NCBI GenBank assembly: GCA_026417575.1
Contig: JAOACZ010000146.1
Location: 24,678-88,677, forward strand
Length of the DNA: 64,000 nt
Source of the DNA: a bacterium
GTDB lineage: Bacteria; Auribacterota; UBA3054; JAPLST01
Reading direction: 5' to 3'
Shown here: positions 36,492-44,320 of the stretch, piece after piece
Layout of the letters: the number at the start of each line of letters is the position of its first letter
How positions within the stretch are numbered: position 1 is the stretch's first letter
Position numbers and translations under genes: made by a program
The notes under the pieces: model-generated
Databases searched by the model: none
What the model saw: the letters and a program-made list of their open reading frames with translations, nothing else
What the model was told of the DNA's origin: nothing

Positions 36492-38132
36492 CTAGCGCGA
36501 GGAGGAAGCAGGCTCGGACTCAATAGCGACGGGGCGAGCTGAGGTCTGAGGTGTGGCGCTGGGTGATTGCGTGCTGGCGGCGAGATGGCGCAGCAGCGCG
36601 GGTGGTCGGCGGCCATGCATGCCGCGCCGGTCGAGTTCATCAAAGATGCGTTGAAGCAAGGTCAGGCCTTCGCGTCGTTTGTCTTCGTTGTTGCTGTCGA
36701 CCATTTTGTGGGCGTAGTAGATGGCGTGTTGCAACTCGTAGGTATTGAGATGGCGCAGGTCGTCAATGTTTTTATCGGTGAAGTGATAACCATAGCGCCA
36801 GTCGGTAGGAGGAGGTATATCAGGTTCGGGCGGGGTGGGAAGTGGGATGTCCTTGGTAGCTTCGGCGAGCTTATCGAGGACGCGGCGCGTTGCTGCGATT
36901 TCGTTGAGGACCCACTGGCGATTGAACTCGCAGGTGACACTGGGGGGAGGGGGCCAGCGACCATCGGAGTTGGCCGAGTTGGTGAGATGGAACCAGAACT
37001 CCTCGACGAGGGGGCGGAACCGTTCGGCGTGGGGGCCATGTTCAACGATGGGTTGATATTTTTCTTTATAGGTGCGGCGCAATTCAGCCACGATGGGATC
37101 CCACGCACGTGCCTCTGGGGTGCCGGCCCAGGCGCTGGCATAGGTGCGGTGCCAAGCGAAATCATCTTCGACGAAGTAGGGTTCGTCCACAGGTGGGATT
37201 GTTTCACAGGCTTCTTGGAAGGTAATCATGTCGCCCAGGCGGAGAATGCCTTCGAGCATTGCTTCAAGTTTTTCGCGGGCGTCGGGCTCGATGTCAAAGG
37301 AGCGAGAGTAGTCGCGGTAGTATTTCACGTAGTAGTAGCCGGTGGTGCCGATGTACTCAGCATCGTCGGCAAAGACGATGGTGGCACCGGGCTTGAACGA
37401 GCCACTCCAATAGCGGACGTTGTCGAGACACTCCTGGAGGGGGGTATTGCCGCGGAAGTAGGAGAGGAATTTACCTACCAAGCGGTCGCTGCGGCAGAAG
37501 CCGTGCAAACCGGGGACGATGTTGCGGAAGGGGCGATGCAAGAAGGGGCAGTCGGGATCGAGCTCATACCAGGGGAGGTGCCCGCCCCAGCCGATGTCGC
37601 GCGTGCGGTTGCGTTCCACCCAGCCATAGTCTCTGTCGTTGCAGATCATGTAGGACTCGAAGTCGAGGGTCAAGTATTCCACGCCGGCACGGCGGAAGGC
37701 GCGGGGCACGTATTGACGCCACGTACATTCGGGATTCCAAAAGGATTTTGGTCGGAAGCCCAAATGGCGTTCGAACACGCGCATGGCAAATTCACATGAC
37801 CAATAGCCGTCTTCTTCAGGGATGTTGGCCATGATGGGATGAGCATACGGCGCGCCCATGAACTCGCATTGCCCGCGTTTGATCAACGTGCGAAGTTTTT
37901 CGAGGACGTCGGGTGCCAGACGGGCGATGTGCTCAATCGTGTAACCAGAGGCTTCAAAGACAAACTTGGCGTGGGGGAATTTTTGTAAGAAGGTATCAAG
38001 GATGACGTCGTAGGAGGCGCGAATGACGCGCTCGTAATTTTCTGGAATCAGAAAAGCGTAGTTTAGGTTGGCGTGGAAAATTGCCACATACTTCATTGGG
38101 TTGGTTGATGGCGTTGCTAGCTTCGTATTCAT
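36492..38132 (-). CDS. Glycoside hydrolase family 57-like protein
   Basis: A 546-residue cytosolic protein. ATG 38132 (MNTKLATPSTNP) has an AAGGAT ribosome site; the open frame upstream crosses a TATACT -10, so longer starts are rejected. The N-terminal 300 residues fit a GH57-type (beta/alpha)7 barrel: IFHANLNYAFLI, QCEFMGAPYAHPI, candidate nucleophile Glu135 (SFWNPECTW), and candidate acid Asp in IVFADDAEY (256/257). The C-terminal part is helical and ends in a Ser/Pro-rich tail. GH57 enzymes act on alpha-glucans (amylase, 4-alpha-glucanotransferase or branching activity); which one cannot be decided. Confidence 0.83.
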   Translation of the reverse strand: MNTKLATPSTNPMKYVAIFHANLNYAFLIPENYERVIRASYDVILDTFLQKFPHAKFVFEASGYTIEHIARLAPDVLEKLRTLIKRGQCEFMGAPYAHPIMANIPEEDGYWSCEFAMRVFERHLGFRPKSFWNPECTWRQYVPRAFRRAGVEYLTLDFESYMICNDRDYGWVERNRTRDIGWGGHLPWYELDPDCPFLHRPFRNIVPGLHGFCRSDRLVGKFLSYFRGNTPLQECLDNVRYWSGSFKPGATIVFADDAEYIGTTGYYYVKYYRDYSRSFDIEPDAREKLEAMLEGILRLGDMITFQEACETIPPVDEPYFVEDDFAWHRTYASAWAGTPEARAWDPIVAELRRTYKEKYQPIVEHGPHAERFRPLVEEFWFHLTNSANSDGRWPPPPSVTCEFNRQWVLNEIAATRRVLDKLAEATKDIPLPTPPEPDIPPPTDWRYGYHFTDKNIDDLRHLNTYELQHAIYYAHKMVDSNNEDKRREGLTLLQRIFDELDRRGMHGRRPPALLRHLAASTQSPSATPQTSARPVAIESEPASSSR

Positions 38133-38495
38133 TATCGAGATCCTTAGAGCTTTATCATGCGGCGGTGCGACAGCTCGCACTGGCGCATAATCTGTCTTAC
38201 CGAGCGGCATAGTATAGCATTTCAGGGCAGTAGGTCCTATGGAGAGAAAGGACAGAAACATGGATAAAAGGGACAGATTCCGGCTGTGAAGAAAGGAGAC
38301 ACTCTGCCGGGCAGTGGGCTGGGTGAACAGGCGCGGGGATACGCCTGCGGGGGGGAGCGACGAGTGAGGTTAGGCACGGGAGGAGGTGTACGAGCAGGCG
38401 CTGGTGGAGAGCCAGGGAAAGGTCAGCGCGTGTGGGGGCGGGTCATTTGGTGGTGTGCTGGTTCGTTTGCTTCGTGGGGTATGGTGGGCTATTGA
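38133..38495. other. Intergenic stretch between miaA and the GH57-like gene
   Basis: Holds the TATACT -10 (38216-38211, minus strand) of the GH57-like gene; its -35 (TAGGAC, 17 bases upstream) is poor. Bases 38290-38480 are G-rich and look like untranslated DNA; no gene or stable terminator was recognised. Confidence 0.4.
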
Positions 38496-39488
38496 TCAGG
38501 GAGAGGTGATGGGCACGCGTGCGAGGACGGCATCAGCGAGGGCAGCGGTGGTTGCATACTGCTCGACGTCGAACCAAATGATGCGGTGGTCTTTGCGGAA
38601 CCAGGTGAGCTGGTGTTTGGCGAAGCGACGGGTGTTGCGTTTAATCAAGGTGATGGCGAGGTCGAGGGAGTATTCCCCGCGGAGGTGAGCGAGAAGCTCT
38701 TTGTAGCCGATGGCGTGGGAGGCGCTGGGATTGCGTTCGATACCTGCGGAGCGGAGGCGGCGGACCTCGTCGAGGAGGCCGGCGGCGATCATCTCATCGA
38801 CACGAGCGTTAATGCGCTGGTAGAGGTGGGAACGGTCCATGGTGAGGCCAATCATGGGGGGAGCGGGGTGCTGAGGTGGGGTGGACCATTGGGTTTGGAG
38901 GGAGGAGAAGGGTTGGCCGCAGAGGCGAAATACTTCGATAGCGCGGACGATGCGGCGGAGGTCGCTGGGATGGATGCGGGCGGCGCTGAGAGGGTCGCAG
39001 GGTTTGAGGAGATGTTCGTGCAGCCAGGCGCTGCCGTGCTGGGCGGCGAGGGCATAGAGTTCGCGGCGCAGTTCGGGGGCGGCGGGGGGGGCGTCACACA
39101 AGCCATCTACAAGGAGCTTAATGTACATGGCCGTTCCGCCGACGCATAGGCAGAGGCGACGGCGCATAGCGATGTCGTGCTGAGCAGCTGCGACGCGGGC
39201 GAGGAACTGGGCGGCGTTGGAGCAGAGATCTACCGGTTGGCAGTCGATGAGATGATGTGGAACGCGTTGGCGCTCGGCGGGAGAAGGTTTGGCCGTGCCG
39301 ATGTCCATACCGCGGTAAATCTGCATGGCATCAAGGGAGATAATTTCGGCGGGGAAGCGCTTGGCGATCTCAAGAGCGAGGGCGGACTTACCGACGGCGG
39401 TGGGGCCGAGGATGATAAGGGTGGTAGGAAGGGTGAGGGGTTGGGTGGGAGGCGAAGGCTGGATTGACTGGGGGGTGGGGTTAGGCAT
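38496..39488 (-). CDS. miaA: tRNA dimethylallyltransferase
   Basis: Adds a dimethylallyl group to N6 of A37 in tRNAs that read UNN codons. The 330-residue protein has the P-loop GPTAVGKSALALEIAKRF after a 25-residue Pro-rich extension, then ISLDAMQIYRGMDIGTAKPS, VPHHLIDCQPV, VGGTAMYIKLLVDGL and RNTRRFAKHQLTWFRKD, all standard MiaA signatures. Length fits the family apart from the N-terminal extension. It lies 93 bases downstream of nrdJ on the same strand. Confidence 0.95.
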   Translation of the reverse strand: MPNPTPQSIQPSPPTQPLTLPTTLIILGPTAVGKSALALEIAKRFPAEIISLDAMQIYRGMDIGTAKPSPAERQRVPHHLIDCQPVDLCSNAAQFLARVAAAQHDIAMRRRLCLCVGGTAMYIKLLVDGLCDAPPAAPELRRELYALAAQHGSAWLHEHLLKPCDPLSAARIHPSDLRRIVRAIEVFRLCGQPFSSLQTQWSTPPQHPAPPMIGLTMDRSHLYQRINARVDEMIAAGLLDEVRRLRSAGIERNPSASHAIGYKELLAHLRGEYSLDLAITLIKRNTRRFAKHQLTWFRKDHRIIWFDVEQYATTAALADAVLARVPITSP

Positions 39489-39581
39489 GATGGTTTTGGC
39501 GCGAAGCGAGGTGAGAGAACATTGGCAAAGAGATAGGGGCGGTTGAATGGGAGCGTGAACTGGGCGGGCACAGGTGCGGGG

Positions 39582-41918
39582 TCAGGCGCACTTGCTGTAG
39601 TTGCACGAAAAGCATTTCGTGCAATTTTCTTGGAAGTAGAGGCTGCGCTCGCCGCAGTTTGGGCAGACCATGAATGGGGAGGTGGCGGCGTGATCAGCGC
39701 TTGTGGTGCCCATGGGTTCGGTGCTGCCGCGTGGGTGGGAGCCGTCGGCGTGCAAGGGGACGGTGACTGGTTCCGGCTCTTTCGCAGTGGGCTGCTTTAG
39801 GAAGCCAATATTGATCAAGTGTTGTTCAATGACTTCACCGATTTCGGCGACGAGTGAGGGGATGTAGCGGCCGTTGCGGAAGTAACCGCCATTGGGGTCG
39901 AAGATGGACTTGAGCTCTTCGATGAGGAAGGAGGGATCGCTGCTGCGGCGGAAAACGGCGGAGATGAGGCGCGTCATGGCTACGATCCAAGCGAAGTGCT
40001 GCAAGTTTTTGCTGTTGATGAAGATTTCGAAGGGACGGCGACGATCACCGTCACAAATATCATTGATGGTGATGTAGAGGGCCTGTTTACTGAGAGGGGT
40101 TTTGATTTTGTAGGTGGTGCCCTGGAGGTAGGTGGGTCGGCGCGGGACGGTATCTAGTTCGTTACGGGTGCTGAGTTTTTCTTCTTCGGTGCGAGGTGGG
40201 GGTGTAGTTTCAGTGCGTTCGTCCGGGCGCTGGAGGACACCGGTAATGTGATCACTTGGGCGGAAGGTGGTGCAACCTTTGCAGCCTTGTTCGTAGGCAT
40301 AGAAGTAGATGTCCTTGAATTGATCGAAGGGGAAATCGCGCGGGATGTTGATGGTTTTGGAGATAGAGCTGTCGACGTAGCGCTGCAAGCGTGCTTGGAT
40401 ATCGACGTGCTGGCGCGGGTGGATCTGGTCGGTGGTGACGAAATAAGGGGGAACGGAAGACACGTCCGGGAAGAGTTTGCGGAATAAGCGGTAGGCGTAA
40501 TCTTCGACGGTATAGGTTTCGTATTCTTCACCGAGGCCGGAGCGGACGCGGCGGGTGTAGGTGAGGGCGAAGACGGGTTCGAGACCGCTGGACACATTGC
40601 CGGCGAAGAGTGAGATGGTACCGGTGGGGGCGATGGAGATGAGGTGGGAATTGCGGATACCGTGCTCGTGGATGCGTGCGCGGAGCTCAGCGGGAAGTTG
40701 CTTGATGAACTCGCCTTGGAGGTAGCGCTCTTTATCGAAGAGGGGGAAGGGTCCCTTTTCGATGGCGAGGTCAACGGAGGCGTCATAGGCGGTGTCGCGG
40801 ATGCAGCGCATGATACGCTCGGCCAGGTCAAGGGACTCGGGCGAGCCGTAGGTGACGCGCATCATGGCGAAGAGGTTAGCGAGGCCGGTGATGCCCAAAC
40901 CCATGCGGCGTTTATTGATGGCTTCCTCGAGCTGTTTTTCGAGGGGGAAGTTGGAGATATCGATGACGTTATCGAGGAGGCGGACGGCGACGCGGACGGT
41001 TTCAGCGATGGCGTTGAAGTCGACGGAGGCGTGTTCAGTGAAGGGGTGGGAGACGAAGCGAGTGAGGTTAATTGAGCCGAGAAGGCAGGCGCCGTAGGGG
41101 GGGAGGGGTTGTTCGCCGCAGGGGTTCGTGGCGCGGATCGTTTCGCAGTACCAGAGGTTATTGAGGCGATTAATGCGATCGATCAGGATGAAGCCGGGCT
41201 CGGCGAAGTCGTACGTGGAGCGCATGATGAGGTCGAACAGGTCGCGAGCGCGGACAGTTTTGTAGACTTTGCCGTTGAAGGTGAGGTCCCACGGGCGGTC
41301 GTCGCGGACTGCGTCCATAAAGGCGTCGGTGACGGCGACGGAAAGGTTAAACATTTGAAGGGCAGCGTTGTTGCGCTTGGCGGTAATGAATTTTTCGATG
41401 TCGGGGTGGCTGATGCTGAGGACAGCCATTTGAGCGCCGCGACGTTGCCCGGCGCTCATCACGGTGCGGCAGGTGGCATCGAACACTTGCATGAAGCTGA
41501 TGGGGCCCGAAGCACGTGACTCGACACCGCGGATGTAATCACCTTCTGGGCGGATGGTGGAGAAATCGAAGCCGACGCCGCCGCCTTGTTTCTGGGTCAG
41601 AGCGGCTTGCATTACGGCGTCGAAGATGCCCTCCATAGAGTCTTCGATGGTGCCCATGACGTAGCAATTGAACATGGTCACTTTTTTGCGCGTAGTGCCG
41701 GCGTTGGAAAGAATGCGGCCAGCGGGGAGAAATTTGTAGCCCTCGAGGATGCTGTAGAATTTTTCTTCCCAGTAGCGGTGATCGCGCTCGGGCATAGCGA
41801 CAGCATAGGCTACGCGCCGCCAAGTATCCTCGATGGTGTGGTCGAGAGGCGTGCCATCCTCGAGTTTGTAGCGATACTTTTTATCCCATATCTCGTGGCT
41901 AATCGTGTCCATATTCAT
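39582..41918 (-). CDS. nrdJ: Adenosylcobalamin-dependent (class II) ribonucleotide reductase
   Basis: Reduces ribonucleotides to deoxyribonucleotides using an adenosylcobalamin radical, independent of oxygen. The 778-residue protein shows the N-terminal substrate-site Cys (MFNCYVMGTIEDS, Cys85), QKQGGGVGFDFSTIRP, the thiyl-radical Cys267 in ATNPCGEQPLPPYGACLLG, and APTGTISLFAGNVSSGLEP. The C-terminal domain ends in a zinc-ribbon CPNCG...CTKCFSCNYSKC that carries the reducing Cys pair. It is the only RNR seen here and depends on cobalamin, matching the PduO adenosyltransferase. The mRNA leader is about 157 bases. Confidence 0.96.
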   Translation of the reverse strand: MNMDTISHEIWDKKYRYKLEDGTPLDHTIEDTWRRVAYAVAMPERDHRYWEEKFYSILEGYKFLPAGRILSNAGTTRKKVTMFNCYVMGTIEDSMEGIFDAVMQAALTQKQGGGVGFDFSTIRPEGDYIRGVESRASGPISFMQVFDATCRTVMSAGQRRGAQMAVLSISHPDIEKFITAKRNNAALQMFNLSVAVTDAFMDAVRDDRPWDLTFNGKVYKTVRARDLFDLIMRSTYDFAEPGFILIDRINRLNNLWYCETIRATNPCGEQPLPPYGACLLGSINLTRFVSHPFTEHASVDFNAIAETVRVAVRLLDNVIDISNFPLEKQLEEAINKRRMGLGITGLANLFAMMRVTYGSPESLDLAERIMRCIRDTAYDASVDLAIEKGPFPLFDKERYLQGEFIKQLPAELRARIHEHGIRNSHLISIAPTGTISLFAGNVSSGLEPVFALTYTRRVRSGLGEEYETYTVEDYAYRLFRKLFPDVSSVPPYFVTTDQIHPRQHVDIQARLQRYVDSSISKTINIPRDFPFDQFKDIYFYAYEQGCKGCTTFRPSDHITGVLQRPDERTETTPPPRTEEEKLSTRNELDTVPRRPTYLQGTTYKIKTPLSKQALYITINDICDGDRRRPFEIFINSKNLQHFAWIVAMTRLISAVFRRSSDPSFLIEELKSIFDPNGGYFRNGRYIPSLVAEIGEVIEQHLINIGFLKQPTAKEPEPVTVPLHADGSHPRGSTEPMGTTSADHAATSPFMVCPNCGERSLYFQENCTKCFSCNYSKCA

Positions 41919-42075
41919 CCTATGCGTCGCGGCAACACGTTAGGGCCGAGATGAACGGCCACGTGGCTTTGTGGAATCACAAGTGCTGAGATGAACACAC
42001 ATCATAGTTGTGATCACGTGTAGCCCCGCAAGCCGCCTCCGCATGGAGGAGCAGCACAGGCCGTTAACATGCACG
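41919..42075 (-). promoter_or_regulatory. Long nrdJ mRNA leader with hairpin and repeated motif
   Basis: About 157 bases between the predicted transcript start and ATG 41918. It contains a CCTCC-ATGC-GGAGG hairpin (about 42036-42049) and the motif GTTCATCTC twice, about 40 bases apart (near 41950 and 41990). No cobalamin riboswitch B12 box and no NrdR-box pair was recognised. Confidence 0.4.
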
Positions 42076-42081
42076 AGGGCG

Positions 42082-42110
42082 AGTGTAGCAAAAGGGGTAG
42101 GGAATGTCAA
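42082..42110 (-). promoter_or_regulatory. Promoter of nrdJ
   Basis: TTGACA (42110-42105), 17-base spacer, TACACT (42087-42082) on the minus strand. Confidence 0.75.
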
Positions 42111-42275
42111 GATGCAGTGGGGGAGTTAAGGCATAGCCACTACATTGTGTATTTTCGTGCCAAACGTAGCTAAGCGATTTAGCATCAGGACGATAGGACC
42201 TGGCGTGGTGTCCAGCTGCGGTGAAAGAGGCACACAAAGGTTCGCGTGAGGATATGGAAGGCTGGGGAGGTGCAG

Positions 42276-43175
42276 CTAGGGTGGTGAGGGCTCAACGAGG
42301 AATTTGCGGAAATCGCGAGGCGAGCGGCCGGTGATGCGCTTGAAGACTTTAGAGAAGTAGAGGGGGTCGTGGTAGCCAAGTTGGCGCGAGATGACGGAAA
42401 TAGGATCGGCGCGATGAGTGAGGAGGAGACAGGCGCGTTGCATCTTTGCGTGTTCGATCCATGTGTGGCTGCTCATTCCGGTGATGCGATGGAAGAAACG
42501 ATTGAGCTGACGGACGCTGCAGCCGGCGATGCTGCTGAGTTGGGGAGCAGAAAGATCGCGTTCGGGGTGTTGCTCGATGTAGGAGATGACGCGCGCGACG
42601 GGATCTGGGATAGGTTCGCGGTGGGTGGGTGCCAAGACTTCGTGGGAGAGAAGAAGGAGGAGCTGATAGGCGGTGAGGGAGAGAGCGGAGCGGCACCCTG
42701 GGCGGCGGGCACGGGCAAGAGTGAGGCAGCGGTGAAAGAGAGAGCGCGCGCGGGGGAGCCGCGCGGTGGAGAGGCGGAGGAATGTGGTTTCTGCGAGGCC
42801 GAGTTGGTGCATGAGGAGGGAGACACCGCCAGGGAAGAAGTCAATAAAGATTTTTTCCCACCTGTGCGCATGAGGGGCTGTAGCATAGCTGACATGTTCA
42901 TAGGGGCGGAAGAAGAAGACATCGCCGGGGCACAGCTCGTACGTGCGCCCACGCGCGGTGAGGACACCGCAGCCGCTCGTGACCAGCTCCACTCCCCATT
43001 CAAACATGCCGGCGCGTTCGAAGTGCTCGCCAGGCGACCAGACAGAGCGGCCGACGAGACAGACGTCCAGGGGCAGGAGCGTATCCATCAAGCGGCCGAA
43101 TGAATACAATTCGACATCGCCCTTGACGTAACTGAGGACGCGGCGAGGCTGTTGGGGAAGACGCGAAGGTGTCAT
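42276..43175 (-). CDS. AraC-family transcriptional regulator, tandem copy 2
   Basis: A 299-residue regulator. Residues 15-165 form a cupin-like effector domain (VKGDVELYSFGRL; LVGRSVWSPGEHFERA; YELCPGDVFFFRPYEHVSY). The last 100 residues hold the two AraC helix-turn-helix units (LSAPQLSSIAGCSVRQLNRFF; ISVISRQLGYHDPLYFSKVF). It starts six bases after the stop of the next AraC gene, so the two form an operon. The pair are diverged duplicates and also resemble the regulator at 5.7 kb. Targets are unknown; the downstream nrdJ has its own promoter. Confidence 0.92.
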   Translation of the reverse strand: MTPSRLPQQPRRVLSYVKGDVELYSFGRLMDTLLPLDVCLVGRSVWSPGEHFERAGMFEWGVELVTSGCGVLTARGRTYELCPGDVFFFRPYEHVSYATAPHAHRWEKIFIDFFPGGVSLLMHQLGLAETTFLRLSTARLPRARSLFHRCLTLARARRPGCRSALSLTAYQLLLLLSHEVLAPTHREPIPDPVARVISYIEQHPERDLSAPQLSSIAGCSVRQLNRFFHRITGMSSHTWIEHAKMQRACLLLTHRADPISVISRQLGYHDPLYFSKVFKRITGRSPRDFRKFLVEPSPP

Positions 43176-43181
43176 GGTATG

Positions 43182-44123
43182 TTAACTGTGCGTGCCGGGA
43201 CAGAGACGTGGACAAGGACGCGGACGAGCGCGATAGGCGCGTGGGGAGCAGCCGATTACCTGCTTGAATACTCTGGTGAAGTGGAGAGGATCGAGATAGC
43301 CTACTGCTTCAGCGATATCACCGATATGGTTGTTGGTATGACGCAACAGCGCGCACGCATGCTGGAGTTTAAATTGGATTAACCACTCACGGACGGTGAG
43401 ATTGTAACAGGCTAAGAAGAGGCGGGAGAGATGGCGCAAGCTGCAACCGGCGGCGAGAGCCATCGCCTGCGGGGTGATTTCGCGGCAGCCGCGCTGCTCG
43501 GCGTATTGGACGGCAAGCTGCACAGGTATCGGAAGCACGGGATGTGAGCTAATCGACTGCTTAATGCGGGCGAGTTCGAGGAGCAACTCATAGGCGCGTT
43601 CTGAGAGATGATCGCGAAAGAAAGGTGGCTTTGTATGCGCGAGTTGTAGGATGGCATGAAAAAGTGTACGGATGCGCGCAAACTTGGCGGGTGGGACATG
43701 AAGACGGACGACCTCGTGTAAGTGCAGAAAACGAAGGAGTGGCGTAGCGTTCTCCGGCCAGAAGATGACAAACAGTTTGCGCCAGACTGAACCTGGCACC
43801 GCGTAGTACGTGTGACGTGAGCCGCGATGAAGAAAAAAAACGTCACCGTGGGCTAACTCGTAGCGCTGATCATTGCACAGCAACACCCCCTTTCCGCCGA
43901 GCACGAGCTCGACTGACTCATCTGTACTGACATTGTTGCGGACAGCATCACTTGGCCCCCACACGGAGCGACCAGCCATGCGGATGTCGAAGGGGAGGTG
44001 TGGATCGGGCGTGAGCGCGACGGTGTACAGCTCCACATCGCCTGCGACGGCGGAAGTGGAATACGGTTGCCGTCGCGAGTGACGCACAACGCCCATTTGG
44101 CTTGTCTTTGCACCCGCCTTCAT
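43182..44123 (-). CDS. AraC-family transcriptional regulator, tandem copy 1
   Basis: A 313-residue regulator with the same architecture as its neighbour: VAGDVELYTVALTPD, RMAGRSVWGPSDAV, YELAHGDVFFLHRGSRHTYY, then helix-turn-helix units (ITPQAMALAAGCSLRHLSRLF; IGDIAEAVGYLDPLHFTRVF). A TATACT -10 at 44142-44137 places the transcript start about 7 bases before ATG 44123, leaving no room for a ribosome site. An inverted repeat CTTCGT-N7-ACGAAG just upstream of the -10 is a candidate operator. Confidence 0.92.
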   Translation of the reverse strand: MKAGAKTSQMGVVRHSRRQPYSTSAVAGDVELYTVALTPDPHLPFDIRMAGRSVWGPSDAVRNNVSTDESVELVLGGKGVLLCNDQRYELAHGDVFFLHRGSRHTYYAVPGSVWRKLFVIFWPENATPLLRFLHLHEVVRLHVPPAKFARIRTLFHAILQLAHTKPPFFRDHLSERAYELLLELARIKQSISSHPVLPIPVQLAVQYAEQRGCREITPQAMALAAGCSLRHLSRLFLACYNLTVREWLIQFKLQHACALLRHTNNHIGDIAEAVGYLDPLHFTRVFKQVIGCSPRAYRARPRPCPRLCPGTHS

Positions 44124-44136
44124 GAGCAGATGACTC

Positions 44137-44171
44137 AGTATAGCAAGTTAACTTCGTCAACGCAACGAAGC
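44137..44171 (-). promoter_or_regulatory. Promoter and inverted repeat upstream of the AraC pair
   Basis: TATACT (44142-44137), a weak TTGCGT -35 (17-base spacer), and the inverted repeat CTTCGT-N7-ACGAAG at about 44152-44170 overlapping the -35 region, fitting autoregulation. Confidence 0.5.
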
Positions 44172-44320
44172 TGTGCCTCGCCAGTTGGTTGCGTAGTTAT
44201 AGGGAAGGAACTACAGGATTTGTTCGGCAGCGCAGTGCGGGAGCGTGCTGAGAAGCAAATCGCACCGGGGTGCAGCTGGGTTTCACAACAAACGTGTCGA
44301 GTGACGCGGAGGCACGTTGC

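Noticed and set aside
41919-42110. Cobalamin riboswitch upstream of nrdJ
   Set aside because: No B12-box-like sequence or the expected multi-helix layout could be seen by eye.
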